DNA of 47,435 nucleotides from JBGOUV01 sp041477815 (GCA_041477815.1 JBGOUV010000003.1:1-47435), one strand, 5' to 3'; shown: positions 1 through 10,340, numbered from the stretch's first letter. The notes: generated from the letters alone by a model not told the origin. Made by a program: numbers and translations.

Positions 1-823
1 CTTGTACATAGTTCGACGCGCCTACCGGCTCGAAGCGCTGTTCTTCGAGGGCCCGCAGGACCTTGGCCTGGGTTTTCAGGCTCATGTCGCCGACCTCGTC
101 CAGGAACAGCGTGCCGCCGTCGGCCTTCTGGAACTTGCCTACCTTGTCCTCGTGGGCGCCGGTGAAGGAGCCTTTGCGGTGTCCGAACAGCTCGCTCTCG
201 ATCAGCTCCTCGGGGATGGCGGCGCAGTTCACTTCGACGAAGGCCTCTTCGGCGCGGAGGCTCTGGGCGTGGATGGCGTGGGCCACGAGCTCCTTGCCGG
301 TGCCGCTTTCGCCGTAGATCAGGACGCGGCCGTTGGTGGGGGCCATCAGGCCGAGCTGCTGCCGGAGGGCCTTCATGGAGACGCTCTCGCCGATGATCAA
401 ATACTTCGACTGCACCTCATCCTTGAGCCGCTGGTTCTGGAGCTGCAGGCGGCGGTGCTCCAAGGCGTTCTTTACCGCGACGTTGACCTTCTCGATCGAG
501 AGCGGCTTCTCCAGAAAGTCGTAGGCGCCGAGCTTGGTGGCGCGGACGGCGGTCTCGATGGTGCCGTGGCCGGAGATGACGATGACCGCCGGGCGGCTCC
601 CCGAATCGATCTCCTGGATGCGGGCCAGAACCTCCAGCCCGTCGGCTCCGGGCAGCCAGATATCCAGCAGTACGACCGGATAGGAGCGAGAGGTAAGCTG
701 GGACAGGGCTTCCTCGCCGGTCTCGACCGCCCGGACGGCGTAACCTTCGTCTTCCAGCACGCCGCTGAGCGACTCGCGGATTCCCGGCTCGTCGTCGACT
801 ACCAGTACCCAGCTCTTCTTCAT
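1..823 (-). CDS. NtrC/NtrX-family sigma-54-dependent response regulator (C-terminus outside window)
   Basis: This is the DNA-binding response regulator that partners the kinase immediately upstream. The first 274 residues are visible. A receiver domain (about 5-115) carries the acidic pair D10-D11, phospho-acceptor D54 in VVLLDIWLPGADG, and K106 in DFLEKP. A sigma-54 activator AAA+ domain follows with Walker A GESGTGKE at 171-178, the sigma-54 contact loop as GSFTGA (218-223; usual form GAFTGA), and Walker B-like TLFLDEVGD near 238-246. The frame is cut in the middle of the AAA+ domain, so the HTH is not seen. Its ATG overlaps the kinase stop codon (ATGA, 820-823), which implies translational coupling. 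The NtrX assignment rests on the NtrY-like neighbour; the regulated genes cannot be told from here. Confidence 0.93.
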   Translation of the reverse strand, partial: MKKSWVLVVDDEPGIRESLSGVLEDEGYAVRAVETGEEALSQLTSRSYPVVLLDIWLPGADGLEVLARIQEIDSGSRPAVIVISGHGTIETAVRATKLGAYDFLEKPLSIEKVNVAVKNALEHRRLQLQNQRLKDEVQSKYLIIGESVSMKALRQQLGLMAPTNGRVLIYGESGTGKELVAHAIHAQSLRAEEAFVEVNCAAIPEELIESELFGHRKGSFTGAHEDKVGKFQKADGGTLFLDEVGDMSLKTQAKVLRALEEQRFEPVGASNYVQ

Positions 824-2946
824 GCCGGGGCCTCGGCGGGGACGCGGGTCTCGACTGCCGGAATCTCGACCACGAAGCGGGCGCCCCGGGGATGATTGTC
901 TTCGACGCGGATGGAGCCCTGGTGCTCGGCGACGATGCGGCTGACGATGGCCAGGCCCAGCCCGGTGCCGCGCCGGCGCGTGGAGAAGTAGGGGAGAAAG
1001 AGCTTTTCGCGGTCCTGGGCGGCGATGCCGTGACCGGTGTCGCCGACCCGCAGCTCGACGGTGTCGCCGGCGGCTCCCAGGGCGGTCGCCACGGACAGAA
1101 CCCGCTCGGGGCCAACGGTCATGGCTTCCAGGGCATTGTCGAGCAGGTTCACCACGGCGCGGCGGAACAACTCGGCGTCCAGCGAAACCAGCGGGAGCGA
1201 GGGGGCCAGGCGCTTTTCGATGCGCAGGCTCTCCAGGCGTCCCACGCAGGTTTCGAGGGCCGACTCGACGATGTCGTTCAAGTCGCCGGGCTCGGGGCGC
1301 GCCGTGGGAAAGCGGGCGAACTGGGAGAACTCGTCGACCAGCGTCTTGAGGGTCTCGATCTCGCGGGTGATGGTGGCGGTGCAGCGCTCGACGAGGCGGT
1401 CCATTTCCAGGCGGTCGCGCACCTCCCGGTGGGGGCCGTAGCGGGCCAGCAGGCGATTGATGCGCTCGGCCGAGAGGGCGATGGGCGTTAGGGGGTTCTT
1501 GATCTCGTGGGCCACGCGCTGGGCTACTTCCTGCCAGGCCAGGGACTTCTGGGCGCGGAGTAGGCTGCTGGTGTCTTCGAGGACCAATACACAGCCGCGG
1601 GAGCCGCCCTCGGGGTCGAGCGCCGACACGGTGACGGCGAGGTGCTTCGCCTGGCCGTCGAGCTGCAGTTCGAGCGCGCCGGTAGCCAGGCCGGTCCGCT
1701 CGGCGCGGCGTATGAGCCGCCGAACTTGGGCCAGGTCCTCGCCGGTAAACAGATCCTCCAGCCAGCGGGCCGGGGCGGCGCGCTCGGGCGGGAAGATGCG
1801 GCCGAGCGACGGGTTGACCCGCAGGATCTCGCCCTGGGCCGAGAGCGAGATGACGCCGGTGGGGATGGCTTCGAGGATCGCCTCGGTGAACCGCCGGCGG
1901 GCGTCCAACTCGGCGCGGCTGTGCTCGAGCTGTTCGGCCATCTGGTTGAAGGAGCGGACCAGCAGACCCAGCTCGTCGATGGCGCCGGTCTCCACGCGGT
2001 AGTCCAGATGTCCCAGCGATACCTGGGCGGTGGCGCGGACCAGGCGATCGATGGGGATGACGATCTGCTTGGACAAAAAGAGGGCCGACCAGGTGGCCAC
2101 GAAGAGGACAAACAGGGTGATGAGGGCCAGCATGCCGACATAGGTATAGCGGAGGAAGCGCAAGGACTGGCGCTGGTCCTGGTAGGCGCGATACTGGGCG
2201 TCCATGGCCTGGCGCTTGGCGGCGAGGTCGGCGGGGATCTGCCAGCCGGCCACCACCCGGGCGCCGTCTCCGACGGGGCTGATGGCGAAGACGGTGTCCT
2301 CCAGGGAGGTAGGGTCGGGCGCCCGGCGCCACAGGCCGGCGTAGCGGGGAGCGGCGGCGTACTCGGCCAGTGGAGCGGCTGCCTCCGACTCCACCACGGC
2401 GGCGTAGCACAGCGAATTTTCTTCGGCGAACCGCTGGAGCGCCGTCTTCAGGCCGGCCGATCTCTCCTGCACTTCCGGCAGCGCGGCCAGCCAGCGCGCC
2501 AGGGTGTCGGCCTTGTCGCGGGCGGCGTCCTGCAGCTCCTCGATCATGGCCAGGGCATTGGCCTGCAACTGGTCAACCGGCGCGCTGAACCATTTGTCCA
2601 GCGTGCGGTTGAGGACGCTGAAGGCGAAGGAGGCCAGGAAGACCACCGGCAGAATGGTGAGGGCCAGGGCGCCGGCCACCAGGCGGGTCTTGATCTTCGA
2701 CCCCACCCGGTTGGCCTGCCGCTCCATGTACAGCTTGACGAAGTTGCGGAACAAGATGAATCCGAGCGTCACCATCCCCAGGAATACGAGGGTGGAGATG
2801 CCCCACAGGACGATCGTTTGCTGCAGGCCGGAGGGGCGGAAGTCGCCGAAGGACAGAGAGGTCTGCCAGAGAACGATGGTCATCAGGCCCAGCAGCAGGA
2901 CGCTGAGTCCGACGAGATACCACCGCTTTTTGAGGTCGCGGTTCAC
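820..2946 (-). CDS. NtrY-like membrane sensor histidine kinase
   Basis: A 708-residue sensor kinase that should phosphorylate the regulator encoded next to it. Two hydrophobic segments near residues 10-65 and another at about 88-112 precede an extracytoplasmic stretch of about 150 residues. A further membrane segment follows (about 263-287), then a HAMP region, then a PAS-like segment (near 365-450). The HisKA motif VAHEIKNPLTP has its phospho-acceptor at about H480. The HATPase domain shows an N-box (NLLDNALEAM), G1 (VGDTGHGIA) and G2 (GTGLGLAIVSRIV). The phrase WQEVAQRVAHEIKNPLTPIA is characteristic of NtrY. The start is 4 bp inside the end of the glycosylase gene upstream, so these genes are probably cotranscribed. 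The signal sensed is unknown. Confidence 0.93.
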   Translation of the reverse strand: MNRDLKKRWYLVGLSVLLLGLMTIVLWQTSLSFGDFRPSGLQQTIVLWGISTLVFLGMVTLGFILFRNFVKLYMERQANRVGSKIKTRLVAGALALTILPVVFLASFAFSVLNRTLDKWFSAPVDQLQANALAMIEELQDAARDKADTLARWLAALPEVQERSAGLKTALQRFAEENSLCYAAVVESEAAAPLAEYAAAPRYAGLWRRAPDPTSLEDTVFAISPVGDGARVVAGWQIPADLAAKRQAMDAQYRAYQDQRQSLRFLRYTYVGMLALITLFVLFVATWSALFLSKQIVIPIDRLVRATAQVSLGHLDYRVETGAIDELGLLVRSFNQMAEQLEHSRAELDARRRFTEAILEAIPTGVISLSAQGEILRVNPSLGRIFPPERAAPARWLEDLFTGEDLAQVRRLIRRAERTGLATGALELQLDGQAKHLAVTVSALDPEGGSRGCVLVLEDTSSLLRAQKSLAWQEVAQRVAHEIKNPLTPIALSAERINRLLARYGPHREVRDRLEMDRLVERCTATITREIETLKTLVDEFSQFARFPTARPEPGDLNDIVESALETCVGRLESLRIEKRLAPSLPLVSLDAELFRRAVVNLLDNALEAMTVGPERVLSVATALGAAGDTVELRVGDTGHGIAAQDREKLFLPYFSTRRRGTGLGLAIVSRIVAEHQGSIRVEDNHPRGARFVVEIPAVETRVPAEAPA

Positions 2947-3650
2947 TGGGGCGACTCCGTTTGGTGCGGGAACCGTTCCAGGGGGCAGCCCACGCAGCGC
3001 GGCGCCGGCCGCAGGCAGTGGCGCTTGCCGGCCTGGACCAGCAACGCGTGATACTCATTATATATCGCCGCGTCTGCGGGGAGCGCACGGTGAAACAGGC
3101 CTTGGATGTCCTGGTAGGACGCGCCGGCGTCGATGAGATGGTGCCGCTCCAGGATGCGGCGGGTGTAGGCGTCCACGACAAAGACGCGATGCGCGCCGCC
3201 ATAGAGCAGGATGGAGTCGGCGGTTTCCTCGCCGACGCCGGGGAGGCCGAGCAGCTCGCGGCGGAGTTGCGGGGTGGGCAGGCGAAACAGGCGGTCGAGG
3301 GAGCCGTCATGTTGGGTACGGAGGTAATGGAGGAAGGTTTTGAGTTTCTTGGCCTTTTGGTGGTAGTAGCCGGAGGAACGGATGAGCTGGGCGAGCTGGG
3401 GCTCGGGCAGGGCTTCCATGGCCTCGACGGTGAGGACGTTGGCGGCTTTCAGTTGGGCGATGGCCTTTTCGACGTTGGTCCAGGAGGTGTTCTGGGTGAG
3501 GATGGCCCCGACGATGATCTCGAAGGGGTCGTCGCCCGGCCACCAGTGTTGGGGGCCGTAGGCGGCGAACAGGGCGCGGAAGAAACGCTCGGGGAGCCGC
3601 TCCCTTACGGTCGCGGCCCGGTGCTGCGGCACGTTACGGGTAGCGCCCAC
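2943..3650 (-). CDS. Endonuclease III-like HhH-GPD DNA glycosylase
   Basis: A base-excision-repair glycosylase of the HhH-GPD superfamily, up to 235 residues. The signature helix-hairpin-helix is LPGVGEETAD and the catalytic Asp lies in VFVVDAYTRRIL. Endonuclease III proper has a lysine (RKTA) where this protein has EETA. That resembles the monofunctional 3-methyladenine glycosylase III (MagIII) branch, so AP-lyase activity is doubtful. The C-terminus has only three of the four cysteines expected for a 4Fe-4S cluster (C-x6-C-x2-C). The start is uncertain: a GTG at 3650 overlaps the upstream gene by 17 bp, while an in-frame GTG at 3632 begins 1 bp after the upstream TAA. Residues encoded around 3601-3625 fall in a dispersed repeat. 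Confidence 0.85.
   Translation of the reverse strand: MGATRNVPQHRAATVRERLPERFFRALFAAYGPQHWWPGDDPFEIIVGAILTQNTSWTNVEKAIAQLKAANVLTVEAMEALPEPQLAQLIRSSGYYHQKAKKLKTFLHYLRTQHDGSLDRLFRLPTPQLRRELLGLPGVGEETADSILLYGGAHRVFVVDAYTRRILERHHLIDAGASYQDIQGLFHRALPADAAIYNEYHALLVQAGKRHCLRPAPRCVGCPLERFPHQTESPQ
3601..3625 (+). repeat. Dispersed 25-bp repeat, copy 1
   Basis: A 25-bp word here matches 32171-32195 at 22 of 25 positions (both on the plus strand); the shared core is CGGTCGCGGC flanked by CCCTT and CGGTG. This copy sits at a gene junction and is read through as N-terminal codons of the glycosylase. Such GC-rich intergenic words are common in large acidobacterial genomes. Function unknown. Confidence 0.6.
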
Positions 3651-4383
3651 CCAGGCGCGGCATGCCCTCCCGCTCCTTGCGGGATACGGGACCGGGCGAG
3701 GTGTCGACGGATACGCGCTGACCGGAGTTGGGGAAGTTTAGCTCGGCGGCGGTGAAGTTGAGGTCACGGTCCAGGAGCATGTCCAGTTGGGTGCCTTTGC
3801 TCAGCACTGCCTCGGGACCACGGGAGAGCAGGACACCGGCGAGTCCGGCGGCGGCGCCCGCGGCGGCGCCCACGCCCACGCCGAAGCCGGGACGGCCGGC
3901 AGCGGCGCCGGCGATGGCTCCGATGGTGGCGCCGCCGGCGGCCGCTTCACCGACGCTGCGGGCATCGCCGCCTTTGTTGCCTTCGCTGGTGATCTTGCCT
4001 TCCTTGCGATCCAGGTCCTCGGCGGCGCGGCCGTCAATGCCGCCGACGCGGGCCCGGAAATCGCGGGTCACGCCGTTGGGCAGGATCATGGAGTCGAAGC
4101 GCAGATACACTTCGCCGCGTCCTTTCGCCCGGCCCGGCCGCTTTACCTGGGTGACGGTGCCGGAGATGTAGGTGCCCGGCGGGATCACCATCTTGCCGTC
4201 GATGACGATGGGAAATACCGACTCCAGGTAGACGTGGTCGCCGGCTGCCGCATGCTTGGTGCTGATACTGTTGATGAGTGCCAGCGGGATCCGGGTGCCG
4301 GTCTTGACCACGAATTCCGGCGTCTCTTCGGCCGGGACCGATGCGGCGCACAGGGTGGCCAGGAGGGCTAGCGAGGCTTTCAT
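3634..4383 (-). CDS. Exported glycine-zipper protein, conserved hypothetical
   Basis: A 249-residue protein with a Sec-type signal peptide (MKASLALLATLCAASVPAEE). The N-terminal half (about 25-135) is a beta-rich segment of the kind TGTRIPLALINSISTK ... PPGTYISGTVTQVKRPG. This is similar in style to TrbI/VirB10-like or conjugal-type beta domains seen in acidobacterial hypotheticals. The middle (about 150-195) is a Gly/Ala-rich glycine zipper (GAIAGAAAG repeats) that could insert in the outer membrane. The start is chosen at 4383 because AGGAG lies 9 nt upstream; the ATG at 4392 directly abuts that ribosome binding site. No enzymatic motif is seen. The 3' end meets the glycosylase gene. Confidence 0.75.
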   Translation of the reverse strand: MKASLALLATLCAASVPAEETPEFVVKTGTRIPLALINSISTKHAAAGDHVYLESVFPIVIDGKMVIPPGTYISGTVTQVKRPGRAKGRGEVYLRFDSMILPNGVTRDFRARVGGIDGRAAEDLDRKEGKITSEGNKGGDARSVGEAAAGGATIGAIAGAAAGRPGFGVGVGAAAGAAAGLAGVLLSRGPEAVLSKGTQLDMLLDRDLNFTAAELNFPNSGQRVSVDTSPGPVSRKEREGMPRLGGRYP

Positions 4384-4401
4384 GAGCGGCATCTCCTCTC
4401 T

Positions 4402-4407
4402 AGTATA
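4402..4407 (-). promoter_or_regulatory. -10 box (TATACT) for the glycine-zipper gene
   Basis: TATACT on the minus strand, 18 nt before the ATG at 4383, followed by an AGGAG ribosome binding site. It is a conventional leadered arrangement that contrasts with the leaderless-type starts elsewhere in the window. No convincing -35 is seen. Confidence 0.5.
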
Positions 4408-4436
4408 GACGAGTAGGGGGTCGGGGGTCGTTTCTT

Positions 4437-5213
4437 TTATTGGGGTTGGGATACCGAAATGCGGAGGCCGGGTTGGGACCACTCGCCGGCTACCCCTACC
4501 CGGACCTCGGCGTCGCCGGAGGGGGCGGCCGCCGGGATTCTTAGGTTGAACTGATAGAGGCCGGCGAAACCCGGGGCCAGGCCCCAGTAGTAGATGTCCT
4601 CGGCGGCGAGCGGGGCATCGGCGATCTGGGCCTCCACGCGGGTGGTCATCCAGGTAGGGGCTGGGGCGGCCAGAGCGCCGGAGAGCGCCGGGGGGCGCGT
4701 GGAGCCAAAGCCGGTGCCGAAGAACAGAATGAACTCCCCGGGCCGGGCGGGGGCGGCGCTGTTGACCACCGTTCCGTCGGCGTGCCGCGCGACTGGAAAC
4801 AGGCCGGGGGAATAGGCGCGCACCACTACCTTCTCGCGGCTTTCCAGCCGCTCCACCCGGACCCGCACCTCCCACTCCCCCGGCTGCAGGACGGTGGGGA
4901 CCTGAGCGTTAATCTGTAGTGGAGAGACATAGAACAGGGGGGCGGGTACACCCCCGAAGAAGACCGCGACGCCGGCCAGGGTTTCGGGCAGAAAGCCGTT
5001 CTCGATGTCGCCGGCGCTAACTTCGCGGGTCACCGTGGCGAGCCCGGTGCCGTAGATCGAAATAATGGCTCCGGGAGAAACAGAATTCTCCGGCGCCACG
5101 CGGTTGGTGGCGGCATTGACGATGCCTCCCGGGTTAATGCTGGGGGCCGCCGGACGAGGCCCCGGGTCAGCAGCGGCCAGCACCGCCGCTGCGACCAACA
5201 GCGAAACCGGCAT
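4437..5213 (-). CDS. Secreted TIGR03437-domain protein
   Basis: A 258-residue protein made of a short signal peptide (MPVSLLVAAAVLAAADPG) and one copy of the Solibacter-type domain (TIGR03437). The domain begins at about residue 27 with GGIVNAATNRVAPENSVSPG and contains ISIYGTGLA, FFGGVPAPLFYVSPLQINAQVP and FFGTGFGS, then ends in a beta-rich tail. The role of the domain is unknown; it usually sits at the C-terminus of large secreted proteins, whereas here it is almost the whole protein. It lies 24 bp downstream of another TIGR03437 gene in the same direction, so the two are probably one operon. A TAGAAT word at 5235-5240 overlaps the upstream stop codon and could be a weak internal promoter. 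Confidence 0.82.
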   Translation of the reverse strand: MPVSLLVAAAVLAAADPGPRPAAPSINPGGIVNAATNRVAPENSVSPGAIISIYGTGLATVTREVSAGDIENGFLPETLAGVAVFFGGVPAPLFYVSPLQINAQVPTVLQPGEWEVRVRVERLESREKVVVRAYSPGLFPVARHADGTVVNSAAPARPGEFILFFGTGFGSTRPPALSGALAAPAPTWMTTRVEAQIADAPLAAEDIYYWGLAPGFAGLYQFNLRIPAAAPSGDAEVRVGVAGEWSQPGLRISVSQPQ

Positions 5214-5237
5214 TTTCTGGAGTGGCCTGCTCTTATT

Positions 5238-6551
5238 CTATCTGATGTTGACTTTCACCGTATTGGCCGCCTTGCCGTCCGCGCTCAAAATCAGGTCTAC
5301 TTCGCCTCGGCCGGCCAGGGTGCGAGGGATGGGGCCGATGTTGATCTGGTCGAGTCCGACGAACTGCCCCTGGGGAACGGCCCCCAGGACGGCGATACTC
5401 TGACCGCCCAACGTCGCCGTGACCCCGGACGCGAAACCGCGAACGCCGGTGCCAAACAGCAACAGGAAGACCTGATCGGAAGCCGGACCCAGATCGATGG
5501 GAACGGACGGACGGGCGGCGGGGGCGGGGTCAAAAACCAATGCCTGGGTGCGTGTTCCGTCTGCGGCCACCCTCAAGAAGAAGGCAGCCGCCACGCCGTT
5601 TCCCTGCGCATTCGCCGTGTACAGACTGGGAGCGACGCGTTCGATCTGGGCGGTCCCTGCAATCGTTCCACCGGCTCCGGAAGTCACGGTGACGCGCGCT
5701 GCTCCGAGCGCGGTGCCGGCCGGAATCAAGTAGTTGATCTGGCCCGCCGAAACAAAGAACAACGGGGCCAGCCGCGTCGTCCCCTGGCTGTCGGTAACCT
5801 CGACTTTGGTCCCCAGCAATTCTGTCGGAAGAGGCACCGTGGTGGCGATCGCGGTGTCCCGAGCCAGGCCGCTGCCAAAACCGGCGGCAATCACTTCGGC
5901 GGCCAGAGACGAGCCGGCCGCGAAACTTGCGGAGGATACGCTGGTGAAGGTCGGCGCCCCAACGGCCGCCGACACCCGCACCTGCTTGGTGTAGATGTTG
6001 TCGCCGAACTCGGTGTCGCTGCCATTGGCGGCGTTGCCGGCGGCGGCGAAGATGATTTCGCCGACGTCGGTCGGCGGGGCGGTCCAGTCGATCGCAAAAC
6101 TCGCCGTCCTGGGCGTGCCGCGGCGGGTGCCGGCCAGCGTGTGGGTCGGAAACTGGAGCATCCCAGCGGGGCACGGCGCCACACTATCGTTGTCGCAGAT
6201 GACCTGGGCGTTGCCGTCGATGGCCCGGAAGGAGCCCGCCTGCTGGGTCTGGTTGTTGGCCGGACGCGCCGATAACTGGAATCCCCAGCGCAACTGGGCA
6301 GGGTCGGCGACCGTCACGGTGATCCGCTGCGTCTCGCCGGGCCGGTAGTTCTGCACCGAGAAGTCGACGCTACCCGGCCCGCGGTTGGGCCCGGGATTCA
6401 GCGGAGGCGTGGGGCTGTGACATTCTGAACACACCGATTCGGCGGGAAACGGCCCGCCTGACTTGCGCGGCTGGGCGCCATCCTTATTCGCCCACAGCAG
6501 ACCGACAAAGCAGAGAGCGCCGACACTACTGGTCCCAAACAGCTTCCCCAT
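5238..6551 (-). CDS. Secreted protein: CXXCH motif, choice-of-anchor V-like domain, TIGR03437 C-terminus
   Basis: A 437-residue exported protein. After a hydrophobic N-terminus it has a haem-binding type motif CSECH (C41-C44-H45) in the context GPFPAESVCSECHSPTPP. A beta domain follows (about 55-185; NYRPGETQRITVTVADP, then LRWGFQLSARPANN) that reads like the Reelin/choice-of-anchor V domain. The TIGR03437 module fills about 205-437 (FTSVSSASFAAGSSLAAEVIA, FFVSAGQINYLIPAG, LFGTGVRGFASG). The combination suggests a surface or periplasmic c-type cytochrome-like protein, but only one CXXCH is present and haem attachment is an inference. A TCTAAT hexamer lies 8 nt before the ATG (6560-6565, minus). 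Confidence 0.82.
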   Translation of the reverse strand: MGKLFGTSSVGALCFVGLLWANKDGAQPRKSGGPFPAESVCSECHSPTPPLNPGPNRGPGSVDFSVQNYRPGETQRITVTVADPAQLRWGFQLSARPANNQTQQAGSFRAIDGNAQVICDNDSVAPCPAGMLQFPTHTLAGTRRGTPRTASFAIDWTAPPTDVGEIIFAAAGNAANGSDTEFGDNIYTKQVRVSAAVGAPTFTSVSSASFAAGSSLAAEVIAAGFGSGLARDTAIATTVPLPTELLGTKVEVTDSQGTTRLAPLFFVSAGQINYLIPAGTALGAARVTVTSGAGGTIAGTAQIERVAPSLYTANAQGNGVAAAFFLRVAADGTRTQALVFDPAPAARPSVPIDLGPASDQVFLLLFGTGVRGFASGVTATLGGQSIAVLGAVPQGQFVGLDQINIGPIPRTLAGRGEVDLILSADGKAANTVKVNIR

Positions 6552-6600
6552 AGTCCCCTATTAGAACCCAAGGGAAGTTCAAAAGTCTCTAGGGCGAGAG

Positions 6601-8844
<2,244 letters not shown>

Positions 8845-8890
8845 GAATTGTCCGGCAACCTCACGGGAAGAATCTAGTCGCGGGCGCGAG

Positions 8891-8928
8891 CCCGGGTGAG
8901 TCTTTCCCGCCCGGGCGAGTCTTTCCCG
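8891..8928 (+). repeat. Tandem 19-bp repeat (two copies, one mismatch)
   Basis: The 19-bp word CCCGGGTGAGTCTTTCCCG at 8891-8909 is followed directly by a second copy at 8910-8928 with one T-to-C change. It borders the rearranged vapC remnant and may mark the rearrangement point. There is no coding evidence across it. The ATPase stop is 46 bp upstream. Confidence 0.7.
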
Positions 8929-8945
8929 GAGGATCGGCGAAAGTG

Positions 8946-9280
8946 CCGCCACGGCCTGGGATCCCTGCCCAAGTGACGGGTCAGGACCATGGCCGTCTCT
9001 GGCAGCACCGGCGCCCCCACGGCCACGATCGTCGCGCGCTCCCTACGCCGCACCAGAAAGCCGGGATCGAGGTGGCGTCGCTGGAGGCCGAACATTGGAG
9101 CGTGGCAGTGGATACGTTTCTGGCTTACGGCAAGGGCCGGCGCCCGGCGAGACTGAACTTTGGGATTGCGGGAGCTATGCCGTAGCCAAAGTAGCTGGGA
9201 GGCCCTTGCTGTTCACCGGCGAGCACTTCGCGAAGACGGATCTTCCGGCGGCGGGACCAGGCGTAGGGCCTTGCGGGTGA
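8946..9280. pseudogene. vapC-like PIN toxin remnant with internal inversion and frameshift
   Basis: The plus strand from about 9057 reads as the C-terminal half of a VapC ribonuclease (KAGIEVASLEAEHW, then FLAYGKGRRPARLNFG). The frame then breaks at 9163-9166. Restoring one G gives DCGSYAVAKVAGRPLLFTG and EHFAKTDLPAA, ending with TGA at 9278-9280, so a G appears lost from a G-run. The matching middle part (GAPVLPETAMVLTRHLG, then RDPRPWRHFRR) is found upstream but on the minus strand (about 9040 to 8946), exactly as if roughly 100 bp had been inverted in place. No start region or antitoxin is seen. The 3' part overlaps the end of mutY on the other strand. This is not expected to make a working toxin. 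Confidence 0.72.
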
Positions 9281-10256
9281 TGGTGGTGAGGGGCAGGGTG
9301 GGGAGGCCGGAGAGGGCGATCCAGCGGCAGCCGGAGGGGAGACGACGGGGCGGGGGGGCCGGATAGACGGTCACCGTGTATTGATGGTGGGTGATGGCGT
9401 GGGAGAAGGAGCCGGCCGGCTCGTCCAGGGTGAGGCCGTCGGGACCGGGGAGTTCCCAGAAGCCGGGCATCAACGAGACATCGTCGGGGCGGCGGCGCAG
9501 GAGAAGCTGGTCCTGGCGGCGTACCACTGCCACGGACAGCTCCACCTGGACCGGCTCGCGGCGGCCGAGTTTGACGGGCAGTTCGTGCTGGAGGCCTAGG
9601 CGGAGGGCTTCGCAGCGCTCCGAGACTGGGCAGAGCAGGCACTGGGGGTGGCGGGGCAGGCAGACGGTCGCGCCCAGCTCCATCATGGCCTGGTTGAAGT
9701 CGCCCGGATGGCGGCGGTCTAGAAGCTCCTGGGCCCGGGTGCGTAGCTCCTCGCGGACTTGGGGGGAGCGGAGGTCGCCCCGGTGGTTGGTCAGGCGGGC
9801 GAGGACGCGGGCGACGTTTCCGTCCAGGACGGCGACCGGCTCGCCGAAGGCGATGCTGGCGACGGCGGCGGCGGTGTAGGGGCCGACGCCGGGCAGGGTC
9901 TTCCACGCTTCATAAGTGTGGGGCAGTTTGCCGCGGGACTCCGAGACGATTTGCTGGGCGGCGCGGCGGAGATTGCGGGCGCGGGAGTAGTAGCCGAGGC
10001 CGCTCCAATGTTGCAGGAGTTCCGCTTCGTCGGATTGGGCCAAGGCTCCGAGGTCAGGGAAGCGGGCCAGGAAACGCTCGTAGTAGGGGATTACGGCCGC
10101 CGCCCGGGTCTGCTGGAGCATGATCTCGGAGACCCAGATGCGGTAGGGGTCGCGGGTTTGGCGCCAGGGGAGCGGTCGCTGCTGGGACCCGAACCAGGCC
10201 AACAGCCGCTCCGAAAAAAAACTGCCGTCCCGCGGATGACGTTTTCCGGGCTTCAC
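9213..10256 (-). CDS. mutY: A/G-specific adenine glycosylase MutY
   Basis: A 347-residue glycosylase that removes adenine mispaired with 8-oxoguanine. It has the N-terminal PLPWRQTRDPYRIWVSEIMLQ segment with the catalytic Glu, HhH motif LPGVGPYTAAA, and catalytic Asp in AVLDGNVARVL. A complete 4Fe-4S ligand set is visible as C-x6-C-x2-C-x5-C (CLPRHPQCLLCPVSERC). The C-terminal 120 residues form the NUDIX-like 8-oxoG recognition domain (QDQLLLRRRPDD, MPGFWELPG). The start is a GTG at 10256 without a clear ribosome binding site; no better in-frame start exists before the conserved region. The 3' end overlaps the vapC remnant on the opposite strand. Confidence 0.94.
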   Translation of the reverse strand: MKPGKRHPRDGSFFSERLLAWFGSQQRPLPWRQTRDPYRIWVSEIMLQQTRAAAVIPYYERFLARFPDLGALAQSDEAELLQHWSGLGYYSRARNLRRAAQQIVSESRGKLPHTYEAWKTLPGVGPYTAAAVASIAFGEPVAVLDGNVARVLARLTNHRGDLRSPQVREELRTRAQELLDRRHPGDFNQAMMELGATVCLPRHPQCLLCPVSERCEALRLGLQHELPVKLGRREPVQVELSVAVVRRQDQLLLRRRPDDVSLMPGFWELPGPDGLTLDEPAGSFSHAITHHQYTVTVYPAPPPRRLPSGCRWIALSGLPTLPLTTITRKALRLVPPPEDPSSRSARR

Positions 10257-10301
10257 CGTCTATTCGAATAAGCAACAGATAAGTTTCCCCGCCTCAACTA
10301 G

Positions 10302-10335
10302 GCCCGGCGGACTTTCCCCTCCTGTTCCGCCGGGC
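10302..10335. terminator. GC-rich hairpin after the cyclophilin gene
   Basis: GCCCGGCGGA (10302-10311) and TCCGCCGGGC (10326-10335) form a perfect 10-bp stem with a 14-nt loop, 5 bp beyond the cyclophilin stop. A run of T follows only on the plus strand, whereas the neighbouring genes run on the minus strand. In the direction that matters it is therefore a hairpin without a U-tract. It may still end or stabilise the cyclophilin transcript. Confidence 0.55.
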
Positions 10336-10340
10336 AATTT

